Below are positions 37,140-45,715 of a DNA stretch of 64,000 nucleotides, piece by piece (the first letter of the stretch is position 1; each line of letters opens with the position of its first letter). This stretch comes from an uncultured Alcaligenaceae bacterium (lineage in GTDB: Bacteria > Pseudomonadota > Gammaproteobacteria > Burkholderiales > Burkholderiaceae_B). Both the position numbers and the translations under genes were made by a program. The notes under the pieces are model-generated. The model was not told the DNA's origin. It was given only the letters and a program-made list of their open reading frames with translations, and searched no databases. The stretch covers positions 43,670 to 107,669 of the forward strand of contig CALEQZ010000006.1 of assembly GCA_937908115.1 (NCBI GenBank). The letters are read 5' to 3'.

Positions 37140-38110
37140 GCGCGCTGCTCCAGCCGAACCCGCGGATCGAGCACGGTGTAGATGATGTCCACGATCAGAT
37201 TGAGCATGACCAGGAAGAACACTATCAGCATCAGGTAGGCCACGACCACCGGACGGTCCAGGTTGATGATGGAATCGATCAGCAACTTGCCCATGCCCGG
37301 CCAGGAAAACACGGTTTCGGTCACCACCGCGAAGGCCATCACCTGTCCGAATTCGAGCCCCGCGACGGTCACCACGGGGATCAGGATGTTCTTGAGCAGG
37401 TGCACGCCCAGCACGCGCTTTTCTGACAAGCCCTTGGCCCGTGCGAACTTGATGTAATCCATGGGCAGGGACTCACGCGCGGCCGCGCGCGTGACCCGCA
37501 CGATCATGGCGCACTTGGCCAGCGCAATGGTGCTGGCCGGCAGGATCAGGCTCGCCCAGCCGTCGAGGGTCAGCACGCTCAGCGGCACGCCCAGCACCGA
37601 AACCGTCTGGCCGCGGCCGCTGGCCGACAGCCAGCCCAGCTGGACGGCAAACAGCATGATCAGCATCAGGCCGACCCAGAAGTTGGGCAGCGAAAACCCC
37701 AGCACCGAGCCGGTCATGATCGCGCGCGAGCTCAGGGCAGTCGGCCGCAGGCCAGCGGCGATGCCCAGCGGCACGCCGACCAGCACCGATATCGACATGG
37801 CCACGGTGGCCAGCTCGACCGTGGCCGGCATGCGCTCGATGATCAGGCGCATGGCCGGCTCGCCGGTCAGGAAGCTATTGCCAAAGTTGCCCTGCACCGC
37901 CTGGCCCAGGAACGTCAAATACTGGACCGGCAGCGGCTTGTCCAGGCCGAGCGACGCGCGGATGGCCTCGCGCTGCGCGTCGGTGGCCTCGGGGCTGGCC
38001 ATCATCGCCACCGGGTCACCCACGAGGTAGATGCCCGCGAACACCAGCGCAGACATCACCAACAGGACGACCAGCGTCTGTAGCAGCCTGCGGATAATGG
38101 TTGCCAGCAC
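37136..38110 (-). CDS. Oligo/dipeptide ABC permease (OppB/DppB type)
   Basis: A 324-aa permease beginning MLATIIRRLLQTLVVLLVMSALVF with the OppB pattern GNFGNSFLTGEP and the EAA loop YIKFARAKGLSEKRVLGVHLLKN, ending YTVLDPRVRL. The start is GTG at 38110. The binding-protein gene ends 18 bp upstream, so the operon order is A-B-C-D-F then the amidohydrolase. Confidence 0.94.
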   Translation of the reverse strand: MLATIIRRLLQTLVVLLVMSALVFAGIYLVGDPVAMMASPEATDAQREAIRASLGLDKPLPVQYLTFLGQAVQGNFGNSFLTGEPAMRLIIERMPATVELATVAMSISVLVGVPLGIAAGLRPTALSSRAIMTGSVLGFSLPNFWVGLMLIMLFAVQLGWLSASGRGQTVSVLGVPLSVLTLDGWASLILPASTIALAKCAMIVRVTRAAARESLPMDYIKFARAKGLSEKRVLGVHLLKNILIPVVTVAGLEFGQVMAFAVVTETVFSWPGMGKLLIDSIINLDRPVVVAYLMLIVFFLVMLNLIVDIIYTVLDPRVRLEQRA

Positions 38111-38128
38111 GACGCAGCCGCCTCCGCG

Positions 38129-39709
38129 CTACTTCTGCAAGGTCGCGTACTGCACCAGCGTGGTCTGGTCAGGACGGCCTTGGTACCGGATGTCCTTCTT
38201 CATCGCCCACACCGAAAGCTCGAAGTGCAGCGGCAGCAACGCATAGTCATCCATGGCCATGTTGCTTGCCTGCTGCAGCAGCTTGGCGCGCTTGTCGTCA
38301 TCCATGGTCTTGGCAGCCTCGCGCACCAGCTTATCCATCTCGGGGTTGGAATAGCGGCCGCGGTTGGTGGTGCCTTCGCCGACCTCCGGATTGCGCGTCA
38401 TCAGCAGCGACGTCAGCGGGTTGGACATTTCGCCGCTGGTCACCGACCAACCGGCAAGATAGGCACTGAACTCATAGCCGTCGCGCTTCTTGAAGAACAC
38501 CGACGGCGCCAGCGCCTCGACGCTGGTCTTGACGCCGATGCGCGACCACATGGATGCCACGGCTTGCGCGATCTTGGCGTCGTTGACGTAGCGGCCCGAC
38601 GGCGCGCCCAGCGTGATGCTGAATCCGTCAGGGTAGCCCGCCTCCTTGAGCAGCGCCTTGGCCTTTTCCGGGTCGGCCTTGGGCGCTTCGGCGTGCTCCT
38701 TGGACGAGCCGAACATCGGGTACGGCAGGACGTTGCCTGCGGCCAGGGCCACGCCTCCCATGACCCGCTCGACGATCGCGTCGCGGTTGATCGCCAGCGA
38801 CAGCGCCTGGCGCACGCGCTTGTCCTTGAGCGGGTTCTTGTCCAGTGGAATGCCTGGCGTGGGCTCGGCGTGCTGGTCCATGGCGACGTACATCACCCGC
38901 ACCGACGGCGTTTTCTCGATGTAGAGGTCCTTGTTCTGCTCCAGCTTGGGCAAGTCATCGGTGGGTGGATCCTCGATGAGGTCCACGTCGCCGGCCAGCA
39001 AGGCGGCGACGCGGCTGGCGGCGTTGGACATCGGCCGATAGATGACGCGATCCCAATCGGGCTTCTTGCCCCAGTAATGTTCGTTGCGCTCGAAGACCAG
39101 TTCGGCGCCGCGCTTCCAGGAAACGAACTTATAGGGACCGGTGCCGACCAGCCCATCGCCGCTGTTCAGTTGGGTGGTCGTCTTGCCCTCGGGCGCAGGC
39201 CCCGAGGCGGCCTTCTTCGACAGGATGGGCAGCTGCGCCAGGTTGATCAACAGCAGCGGCGCCGGGCCCTTGGTGGTGATGCGCACCGTCATGGGATCCA
39301 CGGCCTCGGCCTTTTCCACGGCACCCAGGTACAGGGTGAACGGCGACGGACTGTTGGGCACTTTCGGGATGCGGTCGTAGGTAAAGACCACGTCCTCGGC
39401 GGTCAACGGCGTGCCATCGGAAAACTTCACGCCCGGCCGCAGCTTGAAGGTCCACACGTTGCCGTCGACCGTCCACGATTCGGCCAGCGCCGGCCGCGGC
39501 TGCAGCTTGGCGTCGGCATGCACCAAGGCGTCGAACAGCGTGTGGGAAATCTGCGTGTTGGGGGTCAGCGCATGGTACTGCGGGTCGAGCGAGCTGGGCT
39601 CGGTCTTGAGCGCCACGATCAGGTCCCGCGCCGCCACAGGACCCGCCATGCCAAGCATTGCGGCCAGTGCCGCACCCACTCCCAGTAAACGCAGCCATCG
39701 ACGTGCCAT
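38129..39709 (-). CDS. ABC transporter periplasmic binding protein, family 5 (DppA/OppA type)
   Basis: A 526-aa exported receptor. The signal peptide is RRWLRLLGVGAALAAMLGMAGPVAA. The mature start DLIVALKTEPSSLDPQYHAL, then LAESWTVDGNVWTFKLRPGVKFSDGTPLTAEDVVFTYDR, is the SBP_bac_5 signature. The ATG 39709 has GGGAGAA upstream. It heads the peptide-transport operon and is divergent from mnmE. Peptides, glutathione or nickel chelates are known ligands of this family. Confidence 0.94.
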   Translation of the reverse strand: MARRWLRLLGVGAALAAMLGMAGPVAARDLIVALKTEPSSLDPQYHALTPNTQISHTLFDALVHADAKLQPRPALAESWTVDGNVWTFKLRPGVKFSDGTPLTAEDVVFTYDRIPKVPNSPSPFTLYLGAVEKAEAVDPMTVRITTKGPAPLLLINLAQLPILSKKAASGPAPEGKTTTQLNSGDGLVGTGPYKFVSWKRGAELVFERNEHYWGKKPDWDRVIYRPMSNAASRVAALLAGDVDLIEDPPTDDLPKLEQNKDLYIEKTPSVRVMYVAMDQHAEPTPGIPLDKNPLKDKRVRQALSLAINRDAIVERVMGGVALAAGNVLPYPMFGSSKEHAEAPKADPEKAKALLKEAGYPDGFSITLGAPSGRYVNDAKIAQAVASMWSRIGVKTSVEALAPSVFFKKRDGYEFSAYLAGWSVTSGEMSNPLTSLLMTRNPEVGEGTTNRGRYSNPEMDKLVREAAKTMDDDKRAKLLQQASNMAMDDYALLPLHFELSVWAMKKDIRYQGRPDQTTLVQYATLQK

Positions 39710-39845
39710 CGTTTTCTCCCAATTCGTTGCGCAAGTTGCACTGCCGCAAAGAACATAACCACCAATCGCACGGGCACGCAACCGTTATATTCCCTTAGTT
39801 GATTCGCGCGCACGGCGCGCTTATTTGGGTATTGCGCATTTGTTT

Positions 39846-41204
39846 ATGACCCTGTCCGATCACGATCCCATCGCCGCCATTGCCACCGCGCCGGGCCGCG
39901 GCGGCATAGGCGTGGTGCGCATCTCCGGTCCCGACCTCGCCCCGCTTGCCAGGGCGCTGTTCGGCCGCGACCTGCAGCCCCGCCACGCGCATTACCTGCC
40001 TTTCCGCGCGGCCGATGGCGAAGTGCTGGATCAAGGCATCGTCCTGTATTTCCGCGCCCCGCATTCCTATACGGGCGAGGACGTCCTGGAGCTGCAAGGC
40101 CACGGCGGGCCGGCCGTGCTGCGGCGAATACTGGCCCGCTGCCTGGAAGCGGGCGCGGCGCTGGGCATGCGCCTGGCCGAGCCCGGCGAGTTCACGCGCC
40201 GCGCCTTCCTGAACGACCGCATGGACCTGGCCCAGGCCGAGGCCGTGGCCGACCTCATCGAAGCGTCTTCGGAAGCTGCCGCGCGCGGCGCCATGGCCTC
40301 GCTGTCGGGCGAGTTTTCCCGGCGCGTCAACGGCCTGGCCGAACGCATCGTGCATCTGCGCATGCTGGTCGAAGCGACGCTGGACTTTCCTGAGGAAGAA
40401 ATCGACTTCCTGGAAAAGTATCAAGCCCGGGGGACACTGGCCGCGCTTGCCGATGACCTGGATGCACTGATCGCCCAGGCGCGACAAGGCGTGGTGCTGC
40501 GCGAAGGCCTGCACGTGGTGCTGGCCGGCGAGCCCAACGTAGGCAAATCCAGCCTGCTCAACGCCCTGGCCGGCGATGAAGTGGCCATCGTCACGCCGAT
40601 TGCCGGTACCACGCGCGACAAGGTGGTGCAGCAGATCCATCTGGACGGCGTGCCCCTGCACATCGTCGACACGGCGGGGCTGCGCGAAACCGACGACACG
40701 GTGGAAAGCCTGGGAATTGCGCGCACCTGGCAGGAAATCGCGCGCGCCGACGTCATCCTGCACTTGCATGACGCACGCCAGCCCTCGGGCGCGCTGGATA
40801 CCGAGATCGCGGCGAGGCGACCGGGCAAGGCGCCGGTGCTGACCGTCTACAACAAGATCGACCTGTTGCCGGCCGATGCGCGGCTACCCGAAGGCGTATT
40901 GGGCATTTCGGCGCGCGAGGGGACCGGCCTGGACGTGCTGCGCGCCGAACTGCTGCGCATCGCCGGATGGAATCCAGGCGGCGAATCGCCATGGCTGGCG
41001 CGCGAACGGCATATGGTGGCGCTAGAGGATGCCCGCGCGCACCTGCGCGAGGCGGCCGTGCATGCGGCGCAGGACGACCGCGTGCTGGACTTGTTTGCCG
41101 AGGAACTGCGCCTGGCGCACGAAGCGCTGTGCCGGATTACGGGCGAGTTTTCCAGCGACGACTTGCTGGGCGAGATTTTCTCCAGCTTTTGCATCGGCAA
41201 GTAG
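39846..41204 (+). CDS. mnmE: tRNA modification GTPase MnmE
   Basis: A 452-aa GTPase that with MnmG makes the 5-carboxymethylaminomethyl modification of wobble uridine. The N-terminal formyl-THF domain has IAAIATAPGRGGIGVVRISG. The G domain has GEPNVGKSSLLN (G1), VDTAGLR (G3) and YNKIDLL (G4), and the C-terminus ends FCIGK with the catalytic Cys. The ATG 39846 starts the family sequence; an earlier in-frame TTG is unlikely. Ten kb of transport genes separate it from yidC, its usual neighbour. Confidence 0.98.
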   Translation: MTLSDHDPIAAIATAPGRGGIGVVRISGPDLAPLARALFGRDLQPRHAHYLPFRAADGEVLDQGIVLYFRAPHSYTGEDVLELQGHGGPAVLRRILARCLEAGAALGMRLAEPGEFTRRAFLNDRMDLAQAEAVADLIEASSEAAARGAMASLSGEFSRRVNGLAERIVHLRMLVEATLDFPEEEIDFLEKYQARGTLAALADDLDALIAQARQGVVLREGLHVVLAGEPNVGKSSLLNALAGDEVAIVTPIAGTTRDKVVQQIHLDGVPLHIVDTAGLRETDDTVESLGIARTWQEIARADVILHLHDARQPSGALDTEIAARRPGKAPVLTVYNKIDLLPADARLPEGVLGISAREGTGLDVLRAELLRIAGWNPGGESPWLARERHMVALEDARAHLREAAVHAAQDDRVLDLFAEELRLAHEALCRITGEFSSDDLLGEIFSSFCIGK

Positions 41205-41240
41205 TCTGATTGTCTACCTGTATTGCCGGATCGGCCGCGA

Positions 41241-41261
41241 TTGTTATAAAATTTATAACAA
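41241..41261. promoter_or_regulatory. Near-perfect AT-rich palindrome, operator candidate
   Basis: TTGTTATAAA and TTTATAACAA are perfect 10-bp arms around one A, 19 bp before the ATG at 41281. It is AT-only except for one G/C pair per arm, in a GC-rich chromosome, as expected for a repressor site overlapping a promoter. Confidence 0.6.
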
Positions 41262-41280
41262 ATATAACGATTGTGTCGCC

Positions 41281-41803
41281 ATGCTCTCCTTGAAAAAGAC
41301 CGCCGTTGCGGCCGGCGTCGCCGTCATCGTTCTCCTGGCCGTTTACGGCACGCTCGCCGCTCTCGGAGGGCTGGTCATCGCCATCCTGGCCATTTACTGC
41401 CGGCACGCGGCCACCCCGCGACAAAAAGCCTAACCTCATTCTGGTCATCGTACTGGCCCTGCTCGGCGGTCCCTTGCTTGGCGTCGGCGTGGCCAAGCAT
41501 AACGAGGCCAAGCGGCTGCAGGCGCAGCAAGCTGCCGCCGCGGAAAAACAGCGCATCCAGGCCATCGAACGGGAAAAGCGCATCCAGGCCCGCATCGACG
41601 ACGCGATGAAGATCGAATGCAAGTCGGTCTTGGAAAACCGGGCCTTTGCCAATGCGATCGTCCGGCAGACGACCAGCGGCCCCGTGATGGGCATGACGCA
41701 CGACACGGCCAAGAAGATGCAGCGTGCTGCCAGCGAGCACGTCGATGCCTGCCGGCGCACCGTCGAATCCCGAATCCGTTCGGAGCTGCGCTCCGAAGGT
41801 TGA
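41281..41803 (+). pseudogene. Frameshifted small membrane protein with coiled region
   Basis: Frame one (41281-41433) encodes a start and hydrophobic segments (AAGVAVIVLLAVYGTLAALG; LVIAILAIYC), then RHAATPRQKA and a stop. The +1 frame carries on from the same point with PNLILVIVLALLGGPLLGVGVAKHNEAKRL, an Ala/Gln/Glu helix and a C-terminal domain with two Cys (IECKSV; DACRRTV) to 41803. Removing one A from the AAAAA at about 41422 would join them as PRQKPNLILVIV. No start codon precedes the second part, so one broken gene is more likely than two. No family recognised. Confidence 0.6.
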
Positions 41804-41935
41804 CTCCCAAGCATCCGGCGACACGCCCGCAGGCCTTGCCCTTGCGTCCGATCGCCCGGCACCGCGCGGGCTGTCGGCGTCAGTGGACATGCCTGGACAG
41901 GACGCGCCTGTAGATGCACGAACCCGCCACTGCCC

Positions 41936-43657
41936 ATGAGCCTGCATTGCCTTTTTCCTATTCGCAAATCCGCGGCAGCCGCCAGCCTTTTCTGGATGGT
42001 CGCTACCGCACCCAGCCCGGCGCTTGGGGCGGCGCAAACCGCACCCGCCCTGGTGCAGGCGTTCAAGGATAGGCTGACCAATGTGCGCGCCTGGCTGCAC
42101 AAGGATGGCCAGTCGTTGCTCGACATGGACGTGGTGATCGTCGGCAACGGCAAGACGCCCGTGCGCACACTCGACGGCAAGCCGCAGCTGACCGCCGGCA
42201 GCGATGGCACGCTGCGCCTGGCCATGCCGTCGGCGTATCGGGCCATCGCGTTGCCCGTCTACAAGGGCGATGTCCGGCAGGTGCAGGCGCTGAAAGCCAG
42301 GCACAAAGGCACAGACTTGGATGCCCTGGCCGTGCAGGCAGCCAAGGACGCAGGCGTCCAATGCCGCTGGCAATACCAGTCCTCCGGCGAGGTTCATCGC
42401 ACCTGCCACGTCAACCTGGATGATCTGATGGGCAACCTTCTTGCGTGGCGCACAGCGCCTTGCAAGAAGGGCGACGGGACATGCGTCGACTACAGCGGGC
42501 AAAAGTGGTCGCTGCTGCCGGCCGCAGGCCGGATGGAGCCTGAACAGCGCAAGAAACGGCTGTACGACAGCCCTGCCCTGCTGCTGGAGGAAACGCTGCG
42601 CGACAAGATCGAGGTGGTGGACGCCAACGGCAAGCGGCTCGATGCTTATAAGATCAGCATTTCGCGCACCGCCGGCATGAACGGCGAGCCCTTGGTGCTC
42701 GAACCACGCCTTTATACGCGCAACACCAAGGACGACGAGCTGGTGCGGGCAGCCGTACTGCCGCTGGAACAGCTGCTGGGCGCATCCATCGTGGTCGACG
42801 CGCAGTCCCAGCTTCGGGTTCAAGCCGAGCGCCAAAAAGCACAAGCCGCGCAGCAAGCCGCCGATAACGCCATGGACGCGCTGCGCCGCCAGCCCGATGG
42901 CTACGGCGCCTTGGCGATGGAGGCGGCCCAGGCGCGTGGCACATGCACGATCGGCGCCGTACCGCAGGGCAAGTCCGAAGCCCAGGCAGACGCGGCGCGC
43001 CATGGCGTGCTGGCCACGCAAGCATACCGGCAATGGCGCGGATCGAACGACGACCGGTTTTCCGGCGTGTTTGGCGACGCTTCTTCCTTGTACACCGCCT
43101 TGCAGCGCCAGTCCTGCCAAGTCGCGGTAGGCAGCGGCGCAGAATTGGCCCCCATGGCCGCAGCGCTGCGACGTGACGGCGTGGCCTTCACAGTCATGCC
43201 CGCGGTCGTCAGCATGGACGAGGCCGAAGCGGCTTACGCACAATCCAAAGGGTTTGCCAGCGCCGCAGACCTCAAGCTGGCCGCGGCCATGGGCGGCCTG
43301 TCGCCGGCGCGCCGGCAGGCCGAGATTGCCGCACGCCCCTACCGGATCACCCTGACATGCCGGTACGGCAACATGATCACCTACCTAGATGGCTGCCTGT
43401 CTTCGGGGGGGCTGGATTCACCCATCACGGTGCGGGTGGGAGCGGCCATCGCGCAATACGACGGCAGCAACTTCTATGAGTTGGGAAGCGAAACGCCGGA
43501 CGGATTCGTGTTCGATGCTGCGCCCAATGTCGCCTTGCACGTGCGCAACCTCTCCGACCAGGCGGTGCTGACCTTGCACGTAGTCGACCGGCGCACGGGC
43601 CAGGCCGTCTTCAGGCAAAGCGCGGGGCCGTTCGGTTCACTGACATTCGCGCGCTGA
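41936..43657 (+). CDS. Exported hypothetical protein, 573 aa
   Basis: I do not recognise this family. The N-terminus (IRKSAAAASLFWMVATAPSPALGAA) is a signal peptide. A region rich in Cys pairs follows (CRWQYQSSGEVHRTCHVNL; CKKGDGTC, ~residues 140-180). A short Gln/Ala helix at ~298-318 precedes a second region with another Cys pair (CTIGAVPQ, then QSCQVAVGSG), and the C-terminus is predicted beta-rich (ITVRVGAAIAQYDGSNFYELG; LHVRNLSDQAVLTLHVVDR). It is probably periplasmic or surface-exposed with disulfides. It is 132 bp downstream of the frameshifted gene and may share its promoter. Confidence 0.8.
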   Translation: MSLHCLFPIRKSAAAASLFWMVATAPSPALGAAQTAPALVQAFKDRLTNVRAWLHKDGQSLLDMDVVIVGNGKTPVRTLDGKPQLTAGSDGTLRLAMPSAYRAIALPVYKGDVRQVQALKARHKGTDLDALAVQAAKDAGVQCRWQYQSSGEVHRTCHVNLDDLMGNLLAWRTAPCKKGDGTCVDYSGQKWSLLPAAGRMEPEQRKKRLYDSPALLLEETLRDKIEVVDANGKRLDAYKISISRTAGMNGEPLVLEPRLYTRNTKDDELVRAAVLPLEQLLGASIVVDAQSQLRVQAERQKAQAAQQAADNAMDALRRQPDGYGALAMEAAQARGTCTIGAVPQGKSEAQADAARHGVLATQAYRQWRGSNDDRFSGVFGDASSLYTALQRQSCQVAVGSGAELAPMAAALRRDGVAFTVMPAVVSMDEAEAAYAQSKGFASAADLKLAAAMGGLSPARRQAEIAARPYRITLTCRYGNMITYLDGCLSSGGLDSPITVRVGAAIAQYDGSNFYELGSETPDGFVFDAAPNVALHVRNLSDQAVLTLHVVDRRTGQAVFRQSAGPFGSLTFAR

Positions 43658-43731
43658 CCGCCGTCGGGTACGGCAGCGTGCCGTCCCGGGCTGGTCCAAG
43701 GCGCAAGTTCGTGCACCTGCGACAGCGCCCA

Positions 43732-44088
43732 TCACGACTTGCGGGCCGCCTGCACCAGGCATTCGGACAACCTGTCGAAATGCACCAACGCCGCCGGGGT
43801 CAGCGTCACTTGTTTGCGCCGGGCATCTTCGGTATCGACCAATGCGATCCACCCCTTGGCCCGCATGGCTTTCAGGCGTGCATGCAGCGTGGCCGGAGAG
43901 CCGATCGTTTTTTCAGCCATAATGTCGCGCACTGAAAGCCGCCGGTCTTCCTGTGAGGCGCGGGCGATCAGTCCGAGGATACGCTCTTCGAGCGGGTCGA
44001 GCGAAGGCAGGGAAGGCAGGCCGCGCAATGCTTCGGCAAGGCGCAAGAAGCGGATGTAAATATCAGCGGGCCGTTTCTTTCCTTTCAT
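43732..44088 (-). CDS. Winged-helix (MarR-like) regulator
   Basis: A 118-aa protein with LDPLEERILGLIARASQEDRRLSVRDIMAEKTIGSPATLHARLKAMRAKGWIALVDTEDARRKQVTLTPAA (residues ~30-100), a winged helix with a MarR-type wing. It lacks the long dimerisation helices of full MarR proteins. It is divergent from the MASE1-like gene, 45 bp apart, and may control it. Confidence 0.75.
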   Translation of the reverse strand: MKGKKRPADIYIRFLRLAEALRGLPSLPSLDPLEERILGLIARASQEDRRLSVRDIMAEKTIGSPATLHARLKAMRAKGWIALVDTEDARRKQVTLTPAALVHFDRLSECLVQAARKS

Positions 44089-44133
44089 GGGGCAAGGGTG
44101 CGCGCGGCAGCGCGCGCCGTCGGCAGGACCGGT

Positions 44134-44697
44134 ATGGCGGACATTCTAGAACAGGGCAAGTGCGTGCTGCTCACCGTCTTGCTGTTCCTGGCGAGCCTGG
44201 CGGCAAACGAATGGTTTTTCGCCGGTTCGGAGTTCGTGCGCGGCATCAATTGGATCTACTTGCCGGCCGGTGTGCGATTGATCTGCACCCTGCTCTTTGG
44301 CGTTCCCGGAATGCTGGGATTGCTGGTAGCCTCCTGGATCGCCTGTTTCGGCTACTTCTTTCCCGATGACTTCATGCGCTCGCTGGCTGGCGGCTTGCTG
44401 GCCACCTGCGCGCCTTGCCTGGCTTACCTGGCGGCGCGGCGCGCATTGCGACTGGGAAAAAACCTCGCAAACCTGAGCGGCCGCGGCCTGCTCGCGTGCA
44501 TCGTGCTTTTTGCCTCGAGTAACGCCGGGCTGCACCACGGCTGGACCATCCTGCGTGGCGCGCCGGCCGACTCGCTTCAAGGGCTGTGGGCAATGTTCGT
44601 CGGGGATGCGTTGGGCGCGCTGGCCGTCTGCTATGCAGCCAGGCTGCTTTTGGCCTTGCTACCGGGCGGGACACGCTCTGCGGCCCGGCCGTCCTAG
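44134..44697 (+). CDS. Stand-alone MASE1-like membrane protein
   Basis: A 187-aa protein with six or so hydrophobic segments. NWIYLPAGVRLICTLLFGVPGMLGLLVASW and GLWAMFVGDALGALAVCYAAR match the MASE1 sensory domain, which is normally fused to GGDEF, kinase or PAS domains. Here no output domain follows. AGGA precedes the ATG 44134. Its role could be ligand sensing with a separate partner, or it could be a remnant. Confidence 0.65.
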   Translation: MADILEQGKCVLLTVLLFLASLAANEWFFAGSEFVRGINWIYLPAGVRLICTLLFGVPGMLGLLVASWIACFGYFFPDDFMRSLAGGLLATCAPCLAYLAARRALRLGKNLANLSGRGLLACIVLFASSNAGLHHGWTILRGAPADSLQGLWAMFVGDALGALAVCYAARLLLALLPGGTRSAARPS

Positions 44698-44789
44698 CCC
44701 TTCCGGTGGTCTCGACAACCACCCCACGGCCCCCGTATCCTGCTTGCATCGCCGGCATCGCCCCGGCTCCCTACGGAGCGCCGCCTCCC

Positions 44790-45701
44790 ATGGCCCATGC
44801 CAGCCTACCCGGCGGGCCTCGCCCGGACGTACAAGGTTTCTACGACGAGGTCACGGGCAGCGTCCAATACGTGGTCAGCGACCCGCGCACGCGCTGCTGC
44901 GCCATCATCGATCCGGTGCTGGATTTCGACCACGCCGCCGGCTCGGTCGCCACCCGCAGCGCCGACGCGATCTTGGCGTACATCGGCGACCAAGGCTTGC
45001 GCCCGGTCTGGATACTGGAAACCCATCCGCACGCGGATCACTTTTCCGCCGCCCATTACGTGAAGGAAAAAACCGGCACCCCAACGGCCATCGGCGCGCG
45101 TATCGTCGAAGTCCAGGCCGTCTGGAAAGCCGTTTATGGCATGGACGAGCTACCGGCCGACGGATCGCAGTGGGATCGCCTCGTCGACGATGGCGACCAG
45201 CTCGAGGTCGGCGACCTGCGCGTGCGGGTCATGGCTTGCCCTGGCCATACGCCGGCGTCGGTGACGTACGTGGCCGGCGATGCGGCGTTCATCCACGATA
45301 CGCTGTTCATGCCGGATTCGGGCAGTGCGCGCGCGGACTTTCCCGGCGGCTGTGCAACCCAGCTTTGGCACAGCATACAAGCCATCCTGGCATTGCCTGA
45401 CGCGACGCGGTTGTTCACAGGCCATGACTATCGCGCCAACGGCCGCGAGCCGCGCTGGGAAAGCACCGTGGGCGAACAAAGGCGGTCCAACATCCACGTC
45501 GCCGGATACGATCACGACCGCTACGTCGCCATGCGGCGCGAACGCGATGCAAGCCTGCGGCCGCCCACGCTGATGCTGCTTGCCTTGCAAGTCAACATAC
45601 AGGGCGGGCGCCTACCCGACCCGCAGGCCGACGGCAGGCGCTATTTGACGTTCCCGCTTGATGCCTTCGCGCGCCTGCACACGCCCACATCACCGGGTTG
45701 A
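44790..45701 (+). CDS. MBL-fold persulfide dioxygenase-like hydrolase
   Basis: A 303-aa metallo-beta-lactamase-fold protein. It has ETHPHADHFSAAHYVKEKTG (HxHxDH), CPGHTPASVTYV (metal His), FIHDTLFMPDSGSARADFPGG and LFTGHDYRANGREPRWESTVGEQRRSN. This set is typical of ETHE1/SdoA/Blh-type sulfur dioxygenases that oxidise glutathione persulfide. The ATG 44790 gives the normal N-terminus; the frame is open upstream. No rhodanese or sulfide:quinone reductase is adjacent. Confidence 0.85.
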   Translation: MAHASLPGGPRPDVQGFYDEVTGSVQYVVSDPRTRCCAIIDPVLDFDHAAGSVATRSADAILAYIGDQGLRPVWILETHPHADHFSAAHYVKEKTGTPTAIGARIVEVQAVWKAVYGMDELPADGSQWDRLVDDGDQLEVGDLRVRVMACPGHTPASVTYVAGDAAFIHDTLFMPDSGSARADFPGGCATQLWHSIQAILALPDATRLFTGHDYRANGREPRWESTVGEQRRSNIHVAGYDHDRYVAMRRERDASLRPPTLMLLALQVNIQGGRLPDPQADGRRYLTFPLDAFARLHTPTSPG

Positions 45702-45715
45702 ACGCGAACAGCCGC

